Source: Strix aluco (Eukaryota > Chordata > Aves > Strigiformes > Strigidae). From it: DNA of 64,000 nucleotides. Numbering within the stretch: the stretch's first letter is position 1; the number at the start of each line of letters is the position of its first letter. The DNA is taken from assembly GCF_031877795.1 (NCBI RefSeq), contig NC_133933.1, forward strand, positions 73,115,730 to 73,179,729, read 5' to 3'. Under the pieces are notes generated by a model. That model ran no database searches. It saw nothing but the letters and a program-made list of their open reading frames with translations, and was not told the DNA's origin. The position numbers and the translations under genes were made by a program. This document shows positions 11,201 to 26,500 of this stretch, piece by piece.

Positions 11201-14200
11201 ATCACCAGATGCATTTTTCCATAAGGAACAATGTCTTTTACTGTGTAACTCAGCTGCAGTTGCTAGACAGAAACGGGTTACAAAACACAATGCAAACTAT
11301 TAACAGGTAGAGCATTATGCCATACCAAATGTAAAAGTGCAGTGCTGTTTGAAATCAGGCCACTTGGGAAGAATTTCATTTTTAAGTTAACAAGAACACT
11401 GCTGCAGAAGTTTTAAAATAATCAACACTTTAATTTTCTTATATCCCCTGTTTCAATCCACCCCCATTCAATTAAGTGTCAAGCCCAAGCCTTCTGAACC
11501 CTGCTGCCTTTCATGCTGACATTGTACAGGTATACGCAGTATGCAGAGTTTAAATGCCAAATCCTGCATCTTCACAGACTGTTGGCAGAAAACACTGGTC
11601 TCTGCCTACCAAATACTGTAATAAAAGGCAGCAGAAAAACATTAGCATTTGGATAAACAGAACGAATTCTATAGCCACTGAAATACAGAAAACCGCATAC
11701 GTGTAAACAACAGAAACACCCAAGAATTTGCAGGGTGCTAGTTCCAGTAAATTTTAGCTACTGTTGGTTAAAAAGCTAAGCCTTTCAAACATTCTTCATC
11801 AAGAACATTGCTTTCATTTTACAGGTGAGAGACTGAGATCCAGAAGGACCTTGTGCTCATTCTACAAAATTATTACAAAACCACACATCTTGTAACTGCA
11901 AGGCAAATGGCTTACCCTCTGTGCCTTTCTTTCCTTGGGACACCTGCTGAATGAAATCAAGTCTGTGCTTACACCACATACTAAGGCATTTCTATCGCAG
12001 TTTATATTGCATTTCTGAGCCAGACCCTAAACTGATGCACAGCATCATAGTTCCACCACCACAGAACAAGAGGAGGATGTAGTTTACCATATCTGGAGAG
12101 GATGAAACAGATGTCACTGTTCTCTTACCTCTCCCAGGAGTACGCAGGCACACACACACAAAGGACTTTTATGTATGTCCTTAGCAGCATTCAACTAAAA
12201 CACCAAGTATTTGCAGTTTTCTAAAAAATAAAAATTGAGAAATGTTCAACACATCAACTAGCATTTAGAGAATCCCCTTAGCACTACCTTGCTGATTTGG
12301 CAGTTCACACCAGCCATGTTCCTTGCTGGTAACAATTGCTACAATTTGTAACAGTTTGCTTTAAAAACATTTCAAAGAAAGCCTGCACATGTGTTTTGAC
12401 AAGGTCAAAACATACACATACAGATTCAGTCCCAGAGCCAATGAGTTACAGGTTCTCTATCAGGTTTGAGGGACATGACCAAGTCCTCCTTAGATGCCCC
12501 TCTCTGAACCAAGCAAAGGGACAGAAGCAGTGAACAGAAAGTCATTCTATCCTCAGCACTCTTACATGGCAGCATGTTACAAGAGCAAGTCGGGTAGCAA
12601 ACAAAATCAGGCGACTGCCTGGTGCCACCTGCATGCCAGGTGAGCTGCCAGAACAACTGTCCTACGTTCCATACATAGACATGAATGCTGTTATGGGCCA
12701 CTGGATCCACAGCGTCACATAACCCAGGCCTGGCCATACCCCAGAGTTGCTTCTATTAATTATCTTACGCAGGGCTCAAGCAGGATTTGCACTGGCAAAA
12801 CAGCAGCACCACTGCAAATGAATGGACAGCACAGGTCCTTTGGTGATCAAGGAAACCTTGGCCAGGCAAAGTGCCAAGCCAAAGAAACTGGAATTTCACT
12901 CACGTCTCTCAGGCTGTTAAAATACATCCATGCAGCAAGCAGCTACCAGTTTGAAGTTATACTGCCCTTTGCCTTCCTCCCTTTCACCTACATCAGCTGT
13001 TTGCTACCACTCCCCCACCAAAATTACCACACAAATTACCTGCAGCAGAGCCAGCAGAAGCGGCTCTGTATCTGCAGTTCAGTTTATATCCCTCCATGCC
13101 AGCTCACACCCACTTCCAGTGGGTTTTGCAGCACACAGATGAACTGCAAGCACACCCTTACTTCTGCCACAAAAGGCAGACCTGCAGCAGAAAACTTGAG
13201 CAGATAACCATCGATGTAACTCCTTGAGCAGTGACTTCATTCAGTGGGCCTCAGCAATGGCACATTTTGAAAGATGAGTGCTGCTGAGACCTACGGCTGG
13301 CATTCATGAGATGAGGAACAGACTATGGCAGACAAATGCATGTTCTCAGCTACACAGCAAACTTGGTCTCTCGCTTCTCAGCTCTTTCCTCACCAACCCA
13401 ATAAAGGCATTATACCAACAGTAAATAAAGTAGAGGTAGAGCAGAGACAGGTGTTTGAAGAGTCACTTAAACCACAATTATGTGGCTTGATGCTTGGCAA
13501 AAATACCTGTACCATAAATCACAGGTACCATAAATCATCTTTTACTTACAATTAGTTTAGATCCCAAAATGCTTAAGTATAAAGTTAGGTCTATATTTGT
13601 AAATATTCCCACTGTACTCAATGAGACTTGGTTAACATGTTCTCAGTGCTTTACAGAATAAGGCCAGGCAACAAGAAAGTGTTAAAATATGAATAAATCC
13701 ATCAATCTAACAGGAAGTATTAGAACTGGTCACTGGTTTTTAGATCAAGTACATTTCCAACAATATTCATAATCATGCTGTGAAAATTTCTGGAAACTTT
13801 TCCGTAGAAAGTACCCATCATTTTCAAGTTTTTAGAAAAAGACCCTCAAGTTAACAGCCCACTAACACTACACTGTGAAAGATTAACATTTAAGTACTTC
13901 CTCACTTCAGAAAGCAACTCAAGATACAAGAGCTACTTGAAGGTAAAATTAGAATTTTTAAGTTTCAGCTCAACATCCCTTTTTTCAACGGACCCTGACT
14001 CATGCAAATTCCAGGCCATGGCTTTTTCTCTGTCACCCTCCTCTCAAACAAGAAGCAAAGGAGCTGAGGAGTGGGGGTAGAAAGGAGTCTCACAGTAATG
14101 CAATGCAAATGTTTTCCTGCCTGAAACACCGTTAACAGAACCAAAATGCCAGGTTTCCATAGCAACCTTAACTGTGTCACATTGCATACACTGTACATTA

Positions 14201-17200
14201 AGCAACATATTGAACAGTTTAGTTGTAACAGAAAATCCTGTACATTTGTAATGTACAAAATTAACACTGGAAACCTTCATTGTTTATTTTTCAATTCCTT
14301 AATCTGCAACATTTATTGCATTACAGTCTGTTGAGTGTGACCTTGTATTACACCAGCACACGCAGATTCACAGGTGCTCAGATGTTGGCAGCATTACGTG
14401 CATTAAAATTACAACAATCGACAGTAAATCGTACCTTCTACCCACTGCGTAGTCTCAAGCCAGTTTTAAAAGCAGCAGTGTCTCTAATTATTTCCTTCCT
14501 CCTTGCAAAATTCGTTTAGGTATTGTGTAACTGAGAATGAATTAGTTCTCTTGCTCTTCTGAAACAGCCTTAAAACCTTTATCATCTTACCATTTTTCCT
14601 TCCTCCATCTGCAGATTCCTGTATAACACTACACACAGTTTCTGGCCTTGCACTGCGAACCACCCTGCACTACATGCAAAGCAAAAACTCCCCTCTCAAA
14701 CTGAATTCCCCTTGCTATGTACCACAGCACAGTTACATATACTGACCTAATTAGAGAGTGTCTCTGAATAGCTGCCTGCTTCTTTCCAGAAACAGAAAGG
14801 TTAAGTGTTCTCTACTTTTCTGTGTTCTAACCACTGGTGCACAGCTGTGTCTACTCGAAATTATTCAGGTAAATAGAGTTAGCAACCTATTTCTATGTAT
14901 GCAGAAAAGACAGAACGGTTCATACAAAACACCTATATGCTATCCTTTTTTCAGCATATCTAATCTGCACTTTATTTGCTCAACTCTAGATGTGTTCAGT
15001 CTGTGGGATGGTTCACAGCTTAGAAAAAAAACAACAGAAGGTTAAAATACACTTGAATTAAGGTTGAGTACTGTTGCATAAAAACCAGAAGTGTAGAAAT
15101 TTTCTGGTAAAACAATAGCAGTATATATTTCACTTTCAGATTACTCAAGTGTTTTAAACATCATTATTGAACTGAGGTGCTCCTGTTGAACAGAACAGGC
15201 TGATTTTGAAACTAAAATTCAAACATCTTACACTGACAGTATTAACAACGTAACTCAGCATTTCTGAACCTAGATACTTCTTTTTGCTGGGAAAAAAAAA
15301 AAAACACCTTCACAAAATTTTACCTAATTTCAGGAATAGCTTCAATTCCTCCAGTGCTGCATTTTCATGGACATCATCTCAGCCACATCACCAGGTACTG
15401 CAACCTCGCTGAGCTCTCTACTCAAGTACCAAGTGCATTCAGAGGGACGACTCACTCACACAAGTTATGCTTGTAATAGCTAAGCACACATTTGCAGAAT
15501 TGGGGCCCAAAGATGAAAGCTGCTAACTTTCCATTCGCCACAAGTTATGTCTGACATAGCTAGTAATGGTGAGAGTTTCAGATTGCCCAACATGTTTCAA
15601 ACAAAACCTTATTTTCACTTTATTACAGCTACATCAAAGTAATTGCTTGCCCTTCCTCAGGTTGAAACCAGCCAAAACAGTTAATGCATTAACGAGTTTT
15701 GGAGTGGTTTTTTGGTCCATGTTAAGGCCTCTTTTTTTTTGAGGGGCTACAGTGCTTCCAGTTTTGGTGCTAAAACTTAAAATTTGGCGAAGAGCAATTC
15801 AGACCTTTTCACAGTTACTCTGAAAAATCTGGGAAGAGACCTACACCTAAAAAAAAAAAAGGAAAAGGAAAAGAAAAAAAAATGATGCTGCTTTTCAAAA
15901 AAAAAAAAAAAAAAGAAGAAAGCATCTTACATCTATCCCATCTGGGCACATTAATGATTTGTAGTTAAAAAGGACTGACGTGTTACCTGTGGGAAGTGTA
16001 TTACCCCAGAGCTAGATTGATGTTCTTATCAATAATTATTACAAGGCCTAGGATTAAAATGCACACTTCCAATCTCAGACACATGGCTGGGTTAACCTAA
16101 TGAACAAGTAATACCTGGCAGTAGCTTCCACAGGTCAAAATTGCTTTTCTGAGCTATTTGCTTGCTGGACTTGGTGAAGTAAAATGAAAAAAAGTGAAGA
16201 GAAGCAGGAATAAAGATATGTTTCAAGGCCAGCTAAAGTAAATTTCAATTTATAACACAGCATGCTGTCATCCTAGAGCCTTTCTGTGAGAAAATAATCA
16301 TCCACAGCTCTTTCATCACAGAATTCACAACAAATAGTATGCGAGATGAAGAAACCAAAACTTAAACAACAGTTACAAAACACTGTACCAGGTGAAACTT
16401 TTACTTTAAATGCAATATAATGCTGACTGCAAAGCAGTTAAGAGTTGAAAACTGTACTCAGTACTGAAAAGTGAAGTCCTGATTTCAGTGACAACCATGG
16501 AAGTTTGTTTACAAAGTTTCTAGATACTAAAAAAAAAAAACAAAACAACCACACCCAAAAAAATACAGCCAGAAGAGAGGCTTTTAAAGGCCTGTTACCA
16601 TTTACTGAGGGATGACAACAATTTTGCCCAAGAAATACATTTTGTAACTTGAACCCCTGGCATCCCAAATCCTACACTGGTCCATGTGACAAAACAAACA
16701 CATTACAGTTCCCACTTACAAAGAAATACACATTTCCTCAGAAACACCTTAAAATCAGGTCTGGCGCTACAGGTGGCCCCTTCAGCTCTGCCAGCTTTCC
16801 TTTTGCAAACCTCCCCAGCTTTCCGCTAGCGTTTGTGCAGGCCACTATGGCACTCTTCAATTGTGGCTCATTCCTAGCAGAGCAGAGCCCGACTCTGTGA
16901 GGAGCAGCGTGTCCCTGCTCTGCTGGGTCTGGGTCTGTATTTCCTTCCCAGAAGGAAAACGAAGAAGAATTCCCTTGCTCTTCTCACAAGTTTAATCCAA
17001 AGAACGCTCAGAGTTGAACAGAAGGGCTAGGAACCACTCTCCTGGGTGCAGCATTTTTTCCACAGCTCACCATTCCTGGAGCCCAGGAGAACTCTCCAAC
17101 TCACGCCACTGCGTAAGGTCTGGTTGTTTCCTGGGGTTCATGTTACTTGCTCTTCCCCTCTCCCCTATAGAAGACTGAATTTCTTGTACTTGCTATACCA

Positions 17201-20200
17201 TTTTGGTCTCAAGACCAGTCTCTAGTCCCCTTTCTGTAAAACCTGACTGTTACCTGCCAGGCTCAGCCTGGGACCGGGAACTACCAGAGCAGGGCTCAGG
17301 AAAGGACACAACTAGTTGACAAAACACTGAAACTTACTACTCACACAATAGAGTCAAGTGCACACTGTCAACAGAGCAGGAGAACAGAAAACTAATCTTC
17401 AGCTCCTCTGTCGTCATGAAAAGAGATTAATGTGTTAATTGTACTAACAGAAATTATACATTACAAAGGGAAATCCAATTTTCAAAAATAATTATTCATC
17501 GAGTGATCAGTCAGCAGCAGGGCTCAATTTTAAGGAATCCAGAATTCCTGTATACAAGGAAACAAACGTGCCCCAGTGAGCAACCACATCAGCACTAGCC
17601 CAACACAGGAGACTTTACTTTCCATCCTGTAAGCATGCCTGTAGCAGGACACAAATGTAGATGCCACCGCAAGTTCCCTCCTAGCCTAGTGCCAGCCACC
17701 TCCCACCACCTACTCAGCCCGAACAACAAGGCATACCTAACCAATACAGCTCAACATCATACACTAAAAAAATAAAAGTCAACCTCACCCAAACAAAAAA
17801 AAAAAAAGTTACTTGTAAATCAAATTAAATTTCTTCAGCTGATACCTAAGCACAAGGACTGGAGAACAACTCGCCACACTGGCAGAAAGCCACCCCTGTC
17901 ACTCCTTTGTGGTTCTCAATTCATCTCCTGACTGCTCTGATGACTACTCAGACTGCTTTCTACTTGATCCCAGCACATCTGGGTGGCAAGGGGGCTTTCA
18001 TGTTCATCAGCTGTGGCATAGCTGCTAGTCATTTGGGCGATATCTGCACAAGTGACTGGGCTACAGCAGGCGAAGTCAATCTTTCACCACATACCTGGAC
18101 ACACTTCAGCATGCTGTTCCGTAACAAAGTAAGAGTCAAAGTTTTATCTCCTTGCTTCTCCACTCATTGTCACCAGGATGTCACCACTCACACCACACAT
18201 CTACCAGACAACACCTGCATTTCAGAAACTTTGAGCTGGTACAGATAGAACTGCTTGGATTTTATGTCATGGGTTATCACAGCTGATACCTTTAGCCATG
18301 CGTCTTCAGCAGCTTCACTGCAAAAGGTTTGATCGGCAACCAGGATGATAAAAAAGGGAGTACAAAAAGTCAAACATTGCTTATATATTACAAGTGAAGA
18401 ATTCCTTTTTAATATATATTCAAAATACCATGCAAATAATATTAAATCTGAATTATCTGAACCTTTGTGAGAAAGTATGAAGGAAAAACTCAAGCCACTC
18501 GCCAGCCTACAAAGCTCTGCGGAGCTTGTTACAGCTTCCAGAAGCTGCACACAGAATTATACCCAGCTTTATCAGTAGCGCCCAGGTCTTTGGCATCACT
18601 ACAGCTACTCCAAAAACGTTACAGAAATGCTATTTCTTAAGCTGACAGTAAAATAAAGCCCTTGTCACCAGACTGGGGTATTACTTGACCATGAGACAGT
18701 TAACTACAGCAACAGACTAGTGCTACCGACTACGTTTTATTTGTGCACAGTGACTACTGACACAGCATGCAAGCACTGCTGAGCCACTGAGGATCTTTGT
18801 AGCATCCCCTTCAAGTAATAACCTAGGCAGATCCCAATTAGTTTCTGCAATCACAGCATCACCTGACCTGGCAGGAAGCCATCCACACCTCTTTCCCTCA
18901 GAAGGAAGGTGGCAGTGATGGTTCATAAATATTCATACTTCTTTTCTATCTGCTGCATTAGCTTAGAGTATTTAAAAAGAAAACAAACCAGAAAATAAGA
19001 CAGATGGTATGTGGGACAGAAAGCAGAAAAAAACCAGACAGGAGTAGTGGCAGATAGAGAGAGCACTGTTAGAAAAGGTTAAATGTATTTGAAAAATGAG
19101 TCAGGGAATAAATTACCTTTTCTTAAGATAAGACTGAGTTCAAGGAAGTAGTAGCTCTCACCATGAACTTCTGTAAAACAAAGCTGTGATTTCCTCTAAC
19201 TGGTGCACTGGGACAGCTCTTTGTCTACCTGGGGAGTCTTAGATTTTGGGGAAATGGCTCTCAGATGTGTACAGAAACACCATGGGAAGATCCCAAAATC
19301 AGTCACTAATGGGTGGGACTACTGTTAGGAAAATTTCCTTCCTAGAAATTGGTTGCTATTAATAAAAAGCTTTTAAATCCTGCTAAGTGAATACAGAATG
19401 AAACAAACAATCCCAATTTGACACTGTAACCAAAAGGTAAACGTACTTCTTGCCTGTATAAACAGGTATAACTTCCCTGCTCAGCTTAGTCATAGAGCCT
19501 GCATTTCAAAAAGGATGTTGAAAAAAACCCTTGTACAATAGTAGCCATAATAAAGGCAACAAAAGAAGAAAAAGCAGCACTTCAGTGGGACCTACATGTA
19601 GAATATCAAAGAGGAGGTCCAACTCTTAGTTAAAGGTATGAGTACTACCAGAGAGCAGTGAACAGTTTCCTGTAGCTGACAAGGCCATAAGACCACACAG
19701 CACACGGAATCTGAGGCATGCAACTGAAAGCACAGCTCGCATCTTAAAACTAAGATTAACAATCAGAAAGGCTTATTAAGATTATGATGAGCATTCTATC
19801 CATTGAGAGCTCCAAGTCTAAGCCAGAAGTCTTCCTAAAGGACAAACTGTGGTTCCATGACGAGTCACTAAGTCTCACATAAGTACAGCCATGTCACTAG
19901 GATGTTACACAGTACAAAGCTGAAATACTGGTACTATTTCTCCAAGCTTGGTCAGAGACTGGGAGCAGCACAGGTGCAAGAGCAAAGCACTGCTCCTGGA
20001 GTAACTCACCCTTCTTGGCACTTATTACTACCTTCTGCATTACAACCCCTCAGGAAGTACCTACAGACCCCACGAAGCCTGCCTGCACCCTGCCCTTGCA
20101 GGCAAGCAGAGGAAAGACAGCACATACACAACCAGAGCCCCCTGCCCCGCGCTGCCCACCCCAAAACTGAACAAACAGTTCATAACAGATACCTTCCATC

Positions 20201-22739
20201 AGCAGCACAGCTGCTCACACCTGCCTGACATTTTGATCAAGAACAAAGAAGTATAGCTTTCTGCCTACAGTCAGAAGGGTTTGCAAAGAAAAGGGGGAAA
20301 AAAAGAATACTCCCGTGTATTGTTTAATGTACCAATCTGAAACATTATGTTTGCGGGGAGAATGTAATCCCTCCAGCTTGCTGTGAATTTTGTCACTGCC
20401 TCACTGTTTCATGAATCTGGCTAGGGAAAAATAACACAGCAATAAGGAAAACAGATTAAAAATAAAATAAAAAAATCTGAAAACCTGTTTCTCCCATCCT
20501 GGTCAAAGGAGGCCACTCAAGTGAGTACTCTTAATGCTGACTTCACTCCTCAACTGTAGCATTATGTTTCCTCTTTTTGGGAAAGGGATCTTAATGCCCA
20601 GGACAAATGTGCAGCAGCAGCGTGACTTGTTCATTTTCCTCCGTGAGGGCACAGATCCCGAGGCCCAGCTGCCTTGCAGCAGGGAGTGAGAAACCACCAA
20701 CTTTGTGGCAGTTGGTCATCCCCACTGTCAATAACGACACCAGCAAGTGGATACCTCACTACAACAAGGGCTGCGCCTGTAAGGCCTTAGGCTTTTTTGG
20801 CTTATTGATCATGAGAAGAAAGAGATTTGTCAGTCTGCTGCTTCTTGGGTGATGACACTAGATTCATCCCGCCAGCAGAGCTGAGGGCCACAACTGCCTG
20901 CTGCTGTGTTGGGCACCTGCTCAGACAGAGAGTGCACAAGCCAGGTATCAGACAGGGCAGCTTTATCATCCTTCTCAACACTGGTTATGTTCCAGCTTTC
21001 ATTCAATGCTGACTGGAAAGCAAAAGGAAATTTAGTCCCTTTGCCCCCCATTTCCATCATAATTATCATTTGTAAACATCTCTGGCTGCCTGGAGCAGCA
21101 ATTTCTTGTGCCAGATCATGCTGCAGAGGCTCACACTAATTTCCCACCTTTGAAACACTCACCCAGATGGGTGACTGGAGGGAGCCACTCCAGCTGCAGT
21201 ATCCATCTATAGGATTCTCACAATTTTCTTAATAACTTTTCTGAAGAAATATTGTTCTCCAACCCAAATCACTCTCCAATGAATTCACCTCTATTCAAAT
21301 AGAGGGACTTATTCCCTAACACTGTACGAGATTTGCAAGCTGTCCATTGAAGTCAGGACCATAAGCTAACCAAATATTTACTAGAGCCAATCCCTAGCCA
21401 ATTTTACTCTTCTCTTTCAAAATCCTGAATACACAAAGCAACAAAGCTGTATTCCTATACAACAAGACAAGGACTGTTCCAATCAATTCTAAAGCACTTC
21501 AAGTCCAAAGGGAATCACAATTTCAGCAGTAGATGTAACAAATCCAAATTGGAGTGCGGCCACTGGTGCGGTGAGAAAAGGACACTGGCCAGAGGCGAGG
21601 ACTGAGACTCAGAGACTGCATCACAACTGACTTAGGCAAGTTAGGTTTTCTAGAAGTGTTTTCTCTTTATAACATAACACACAACAAAAAAGGTACCAAA
21701 TTTAATTGAAGCACAGATTTTCCTTCTAAACCCAAGATTTTGATCTATATTAAAAAAAAAAAAAAAGGAAGAAGGGGAAAGCCATCAGACAGCATTTTTT
21801 CTACAAGCAGTCCCATCAGCTTCAACACAACTCTTTACAAGACCAACATTATTTACCTCTTTAGATCCTTAAAATATTTTGCATGCATTTGTGGACATTT
21901 TCTAGGTAAAAGAGAAAGCAGCCTAAAATGCACTAGGACTTAAATATTTTTAACCATGACTTACATTTAAAGACATATATTCCTGATAAAGTAATTTTCA
22001 TTCAGAAAGCATACATGCACACATTCATTTCTTGGCATTTTCTACTGCCTTCTCCATTCATTTTCTGAAGTCTGCATGTGTATACATACACATCCAAAAG
22101 AACAATATTAGCAAAATATGATTTCCACACTATGTAAACACTTGCTGCTACAATATGCTGAGAGAGTTCATCAATATGCATTTTAAGTATCATCCAAGCA
22201 CAGGCCTTTAGTCTGGGTCACTGCATTTGAGGCAAAACATAATCGATTAATGGGCACCTACTCATCTTAAAAGTCCATCATTCCGCATTAATACAAGAAA
22301 TACATGACTACTTAATGGGACAACGATAACTGTGGCGTGTAAACACATGGTAAAAGCCTGTTATTGAGTCTAAGCGTTCATCATCTTATTTCATCACCTA
22401 GAGGGCAAACAAACAGTTACCGCATCCTTTGGCACCATAATATTGCACACAGATCACCAACACACAGGTAAGGCCCTCCAGCCAAAAAACAACTCTGAAG
22501 GAGTGCATGATGAGAGACAGAGAGGAAAGTCCGTTGCACGGACTAAAGAGACAAAAATCTGTTACTAAGACACCTTTGGCACTCGGGCAGCACTTCTTAA
22601 TCATGACAACCTGAGAGACTACAAATTATTACAGCGCGAGCCTGGAACATTCCAGTAAATCATCCAAGATCTGGGGACGGAGAAAATAAATGAGCTTTGA
22701 AGCCGTGAACGCCATCAAAGCAATTCATTCAGCTGTATC
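5207..22739. other. Long non-coding stretch, probably intron(s) of NCOA7 (minus strand)
   Basis: About 17.5 kb of AT-rich sequence with no open frame that resembles a known protein. I looked for the lysine-rich NCOA7 N-terminus on the minus strand and did not find it. Visible items are minor: A-rich runs at about 7751-7761, 15851-15862 and 15897-15914, 17799-17808 and 21751-21765; a short CA run near 12150-12162; and a near-tandem 16-bp duplication (gtaccataaatcacag type) at about 13509-13537. Assignment as intron is inference from the CpG islands to its right and from remembered HEY2-NCOA7 gene order. It could equally be intergenic. Confidence 0.45.
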
Positions 22740-23540
22740 AGCTGGTTAAAGGCGGCGGCAGAGGCGAAAGCCGGGCTCGCGGGAGCGGCACCGCCTGGGC
22801 CGGCAGCCGGGCCCGCGCCGTCCCGGTCGGTCGGTGGCCGCAGCCGCCCCGGGCCTCCCGGCCACACACGCACCAGGAGAGACACACCAGAGGCGCGGGG
22901 CCGGCTCTCGCGTCCCGCGCTGCGATGCCGGGCTGGCTCCTGAAACCAGCGAGCAGGCAAACAGCTCCTCCGCCTCCGCCGCCACCCCGGCCGCGAGGGA
23001 CCCTGCCCGCCGCCGCCACCGCCCCGCCGGGGCTCAGTTCCCGGCCCCGCCGCCCCCCGGCCAGGAGGCCGAGCAGACCCGCCGCCCCCCACACCCCCGT
23101 CCCCCCGCGGGGCGCACCTGCAGGGCGGGCGGGCGGGCGGCATGGCGGCGCTGCGCCCAGGCCCCGCTCCCGGCGGCGGCAGCACCTCGCTGCGAGACCG
23201 CCGGCTGCAGCGCTCGGCCGGAGCTGCGCCAGCCCCGCCGCTCGGCTCGGCTCGGCTCGGCCTCGGCCCCGGCCCCGGCCCGCGGCTCCGCCCCGACGAC
23301 CCCGCCTCCCTCTCTCCCGCCCGCCCCGGCCCGGCCCCGGCCCCAGAGGACCCCGGTCGCCCCGGGGCCGGCGGGCTGCGGCGGGGCGCACCGCGCCGGG
23401 AGCGGGCCCGTAGCGGAGCGGCGAGAGAAGGGCGCGCGTTTGCCGAGCCGCCTCACAGGCCCCTGCACCGCCCGCCCGCCGCGGGGCCGGCGAGCCCTGT
23501 CCTGGGGAAAGGAGTCTGGCTTCGAGGCCAAAAAAATAGC
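22740..23540 (-). promoter_or_regulatory. CpG island 1: putative promoter and non-coding first exon, probably NCOA7 alternative start
   Basis: An abrupt island of very high GC with many CpGs, Sp1-type GGGCGG boxes and simple GC repeats (cggctcggctcggctcgg at about 23242-23260, then ggccccggccccggcc) stands in AT-rich DNA. On the minus strand a good splice-donor match, CTGCAG|GTGCGC, ends at base 23118 and would close a non-coding first exon. The island lies about 20 kb downstream of the HEY2 stop. I recall NCOA7 as the next gene, in the same orientation, with several alternative 5' exons. That makes this a candidate NCOA7 promoter, but no coding sequence confirms it. Long open frames inside the island reflect scarcity of AT-rich stop codons. 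Confidence 0.55.
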
Positions 23541-26500
23541 CCAGCGGGGCGTATTTCTTCATAAAGCCCAAGCGCCGGGCTCTGCCCCTAGAGACTCCAG
23601 TTTTCTGACGGGAAGTACTAAAACAAAACAACCAATTCTGGAAATTGAGGTTAGCCAAAGCCTTTAGATCCCTGGGAAACTGGGAACCCTGCAAACCCAA
23701 TCCGCTCTTTGCAGACTGCCGGCACGCAGGCTGCGGCACCCAGCCCCCAAACCTGCTACAGGCACCAGAAACTCGGTTCCCTGACCCGAGATGACTCCAG
23801 GTAATCCTTCCAGACCTTTGTGGCTAACCTAAACATCTAGCTCCCTATTCCCTCCTTCGGTCAGTAACCAGCTCTGGAAGACTGGAAAGCTTAGGAAAAG
23901 GCCTGCGGTATTGTAACACCATTAAATCCCCAGTTCTGCAGTTCAAAAGCCTGAAGATAGGCAGACACCTGCAAAAATGAAAACTTAGCACAAAGTGTAT
24001 GCATACACATACAGATGCTGAAAGAACGTGCAAAAATAAAATAGCAAGTGCTGCACAGGTGTCTCAAGAATCATTTTTCTTAGTTAAAATGTTACAAATC
24101 CAAACAGTTTTAAGTAAGAGGTATCTGTCAACAGCCTATTTTTTAAGGTAACAGCTGCTTAAAGATCCATTTCAAAATCAATGATTTCAGGACTGAATGC
24201 AACTGTACTGTGGACACGCAGCCATCTCCCACCACTACCATTACCCTACCCGCAGCAAATGCTTTCTACCACGCAGTGTCAGTACTGGGACAATAACTGT
24301 CTCGACGCCTCCACTAAACTCACTGCTGTTACTTCCAGATAAAATTGAAGTTTGCCTCTGTTTTATTTATTTTTTTCTCCAAACCCGTTTATTTTACAAG
24401 ATACAGACCTTCTTTAAAACATAGTCTCCTGCTTAGAGGATACATTTGGATAGCATGCTGCAGTTAGTATGTCTTGTATCTATATTATTACCCAGGTAAA
24501 GGATGGGCAAACCCAAAGTTACATTGGTTAAAATCTGAAAGACCTCACTGGCACGAGGGTTTTCTAACACAGCACAGAAGAACGGGGTCCTGCTCTCAGT
24601 TACTCCTCCGGCACTGCTTAGGTAACAAAATTGGGAAAAAGGAAGAAAACTGCAGACCTAAAATAGTACCACTTCGTTGACTTCTTTCAGATTTGCCAAA
24701 CTGCAGTAGAAGATATGCAGCCCTATCCATCAAAGTGGTGGAAAACCTACTTATCTCTTAGCTGAACCTGCACAACAATGACAGTGACTAACACCTTATT
24801 TTAGCTCCAGGAAAAGTTGTCTCTGTCCTAATGTACAAGTTCACTGTCCATCATCATTCCAAGCACCTCTACTGTATTGTGTAGAAAGCTCTATGAGGAC
24901 AATGCATAGATTCCTTATAGCAGACAAAGAAACTACACATTTCCACAGTATTTACATTGCCCCAAGCATTTCAAATATATTCTAGCCTACTGGCATGGGG
25001 AAGAAATCACTCAAACCCCTGCCAGAGCAGCAGAATAAGCAGGCTAGGACTGGAACAGAAGCTTCATACAAGTTCTGGTTACAGCGTTGTGGGTTAATGC
25101 CTGGAGCTCAACCCACAGACTGCATGTCATTGGAAGAAACTCTGTGAGCAGGATCTAATACACCGTTTTATTTTACTGAGTCTGGAAGCAAGAGGTAATG
25201 CCTGACTATCTGTTAAAATGCTTAACGTGATATATATACACATACACACACCCCCAACCCTTTGAAATGAAATTCTGTTTTGGTGTCCCTATAGCACAGA
25301 GGACAGAAGATGGTTGAATGTTTTGCTCTTTCCTGTGGCAATATGTTCCATGGCAACTGATTTGAATACAAATGATCTAACATAATTTAATTCATTGGTT
25401 TTGTGAAAGCAATGCTTAGAATATTTGAGACAATCTTAAATTCATGTCACTCATTCATTTCAGGATTGGGCAAATTTGTTTTATCATGAATTGCACTATT
25501 TTCATGGAGATAAAATGCAAGTTTGCTTTTTTAATCACTCCCAAATTGCCAATTTTTATCCTAGAAGATTTCTCACACAAACTCACATGCATAACAACAC
25601 ATGGAAGACAGAATAGAGTTAGGATACATAAGTATAATGTTTGAATGGGGTTTGACCTCCCACAATATGCACTTCAGCGTATATTTATAGAGCTGCATAC
25701 ATTACAGAGAAAAAAATTGTCACAAGTGCAGTATGTTTATGGCCTGCACTCAGATCAGCTAACACTAATATCAGAAAAAAATACTGTATTGCTCACATGT
25801 GGTTAAAAAAAATATTTACATGAACATCTGCAACTGTTAGCTTATGGCTCATTTATTTAAGGAAGACAACCTGCCATAAAGAATTACACCGATGAGTTTG
25901 AATACGACAGTCCAGTTTTGAAAAGGTATAAAGGTGACACCAATCTTTTCTTTTTCCATTAACAATCATCCTGTTTTTCCCAATTACTCTTACAATTATT
26001 CACCATGAAGTAGTCACAAAACAGGTTTCACACTTTTATAGGTTTCAGACTTTTATGCATAATTGAGGCTCTGCTTGATCCTACCATGCACTGGGGTTGA
26101 CTTCTGTAATAATACATTGCTATTTTTAGCCCGGTTTCTTTGGTTTATGTAATGATGAATTTTCTAAATGTCCCCAAGTAACCCTGTAACTTTCAAGTGA
26201 TTGTCTAGATATAACTCAATTTGACAGAGGTACTGAAAATTTCTACAAGTTTCACAAAAATGAAAGAGACCAGAGCTTAAAACTTCTATAAGAAGTTCTT
26301 CCCTAATAACTGATTCTATGCACTCGTTTCTGCTATCTAGTAGAGCAAACCAGAAGTTGCTTCCAAAATGTTCTGCAGAACAAAGACTGTAAAAGAAAAG
26401 GAATTTGCTGAGACACATGAGAAGATAATAAAAAAGTCATACTCGTTTCAACTAAAGTATTTTATTGAGCTCAGTGGACACTGGATGAAGCACCGCACTG

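Noticed and set aside
5207-22739. Search for NCOA7 coding exons on the minus strand
   Set aside because: No open segment resembled the lysine-rich N-terminus or later domains as I remember them. I therefore annotate only possible promoter islands, not a coding gene.
22738-23739. Long overlapping open frames (up to 333 codons on minus, 277 on plus) at 22.7-23.7 kb
   Set aside because: They occur in several frames and both strands of a CpG island, where stop codons are rare. The predicted proteins are low-complexity Arg/Pro/Gly/Ala with no family resemblance.
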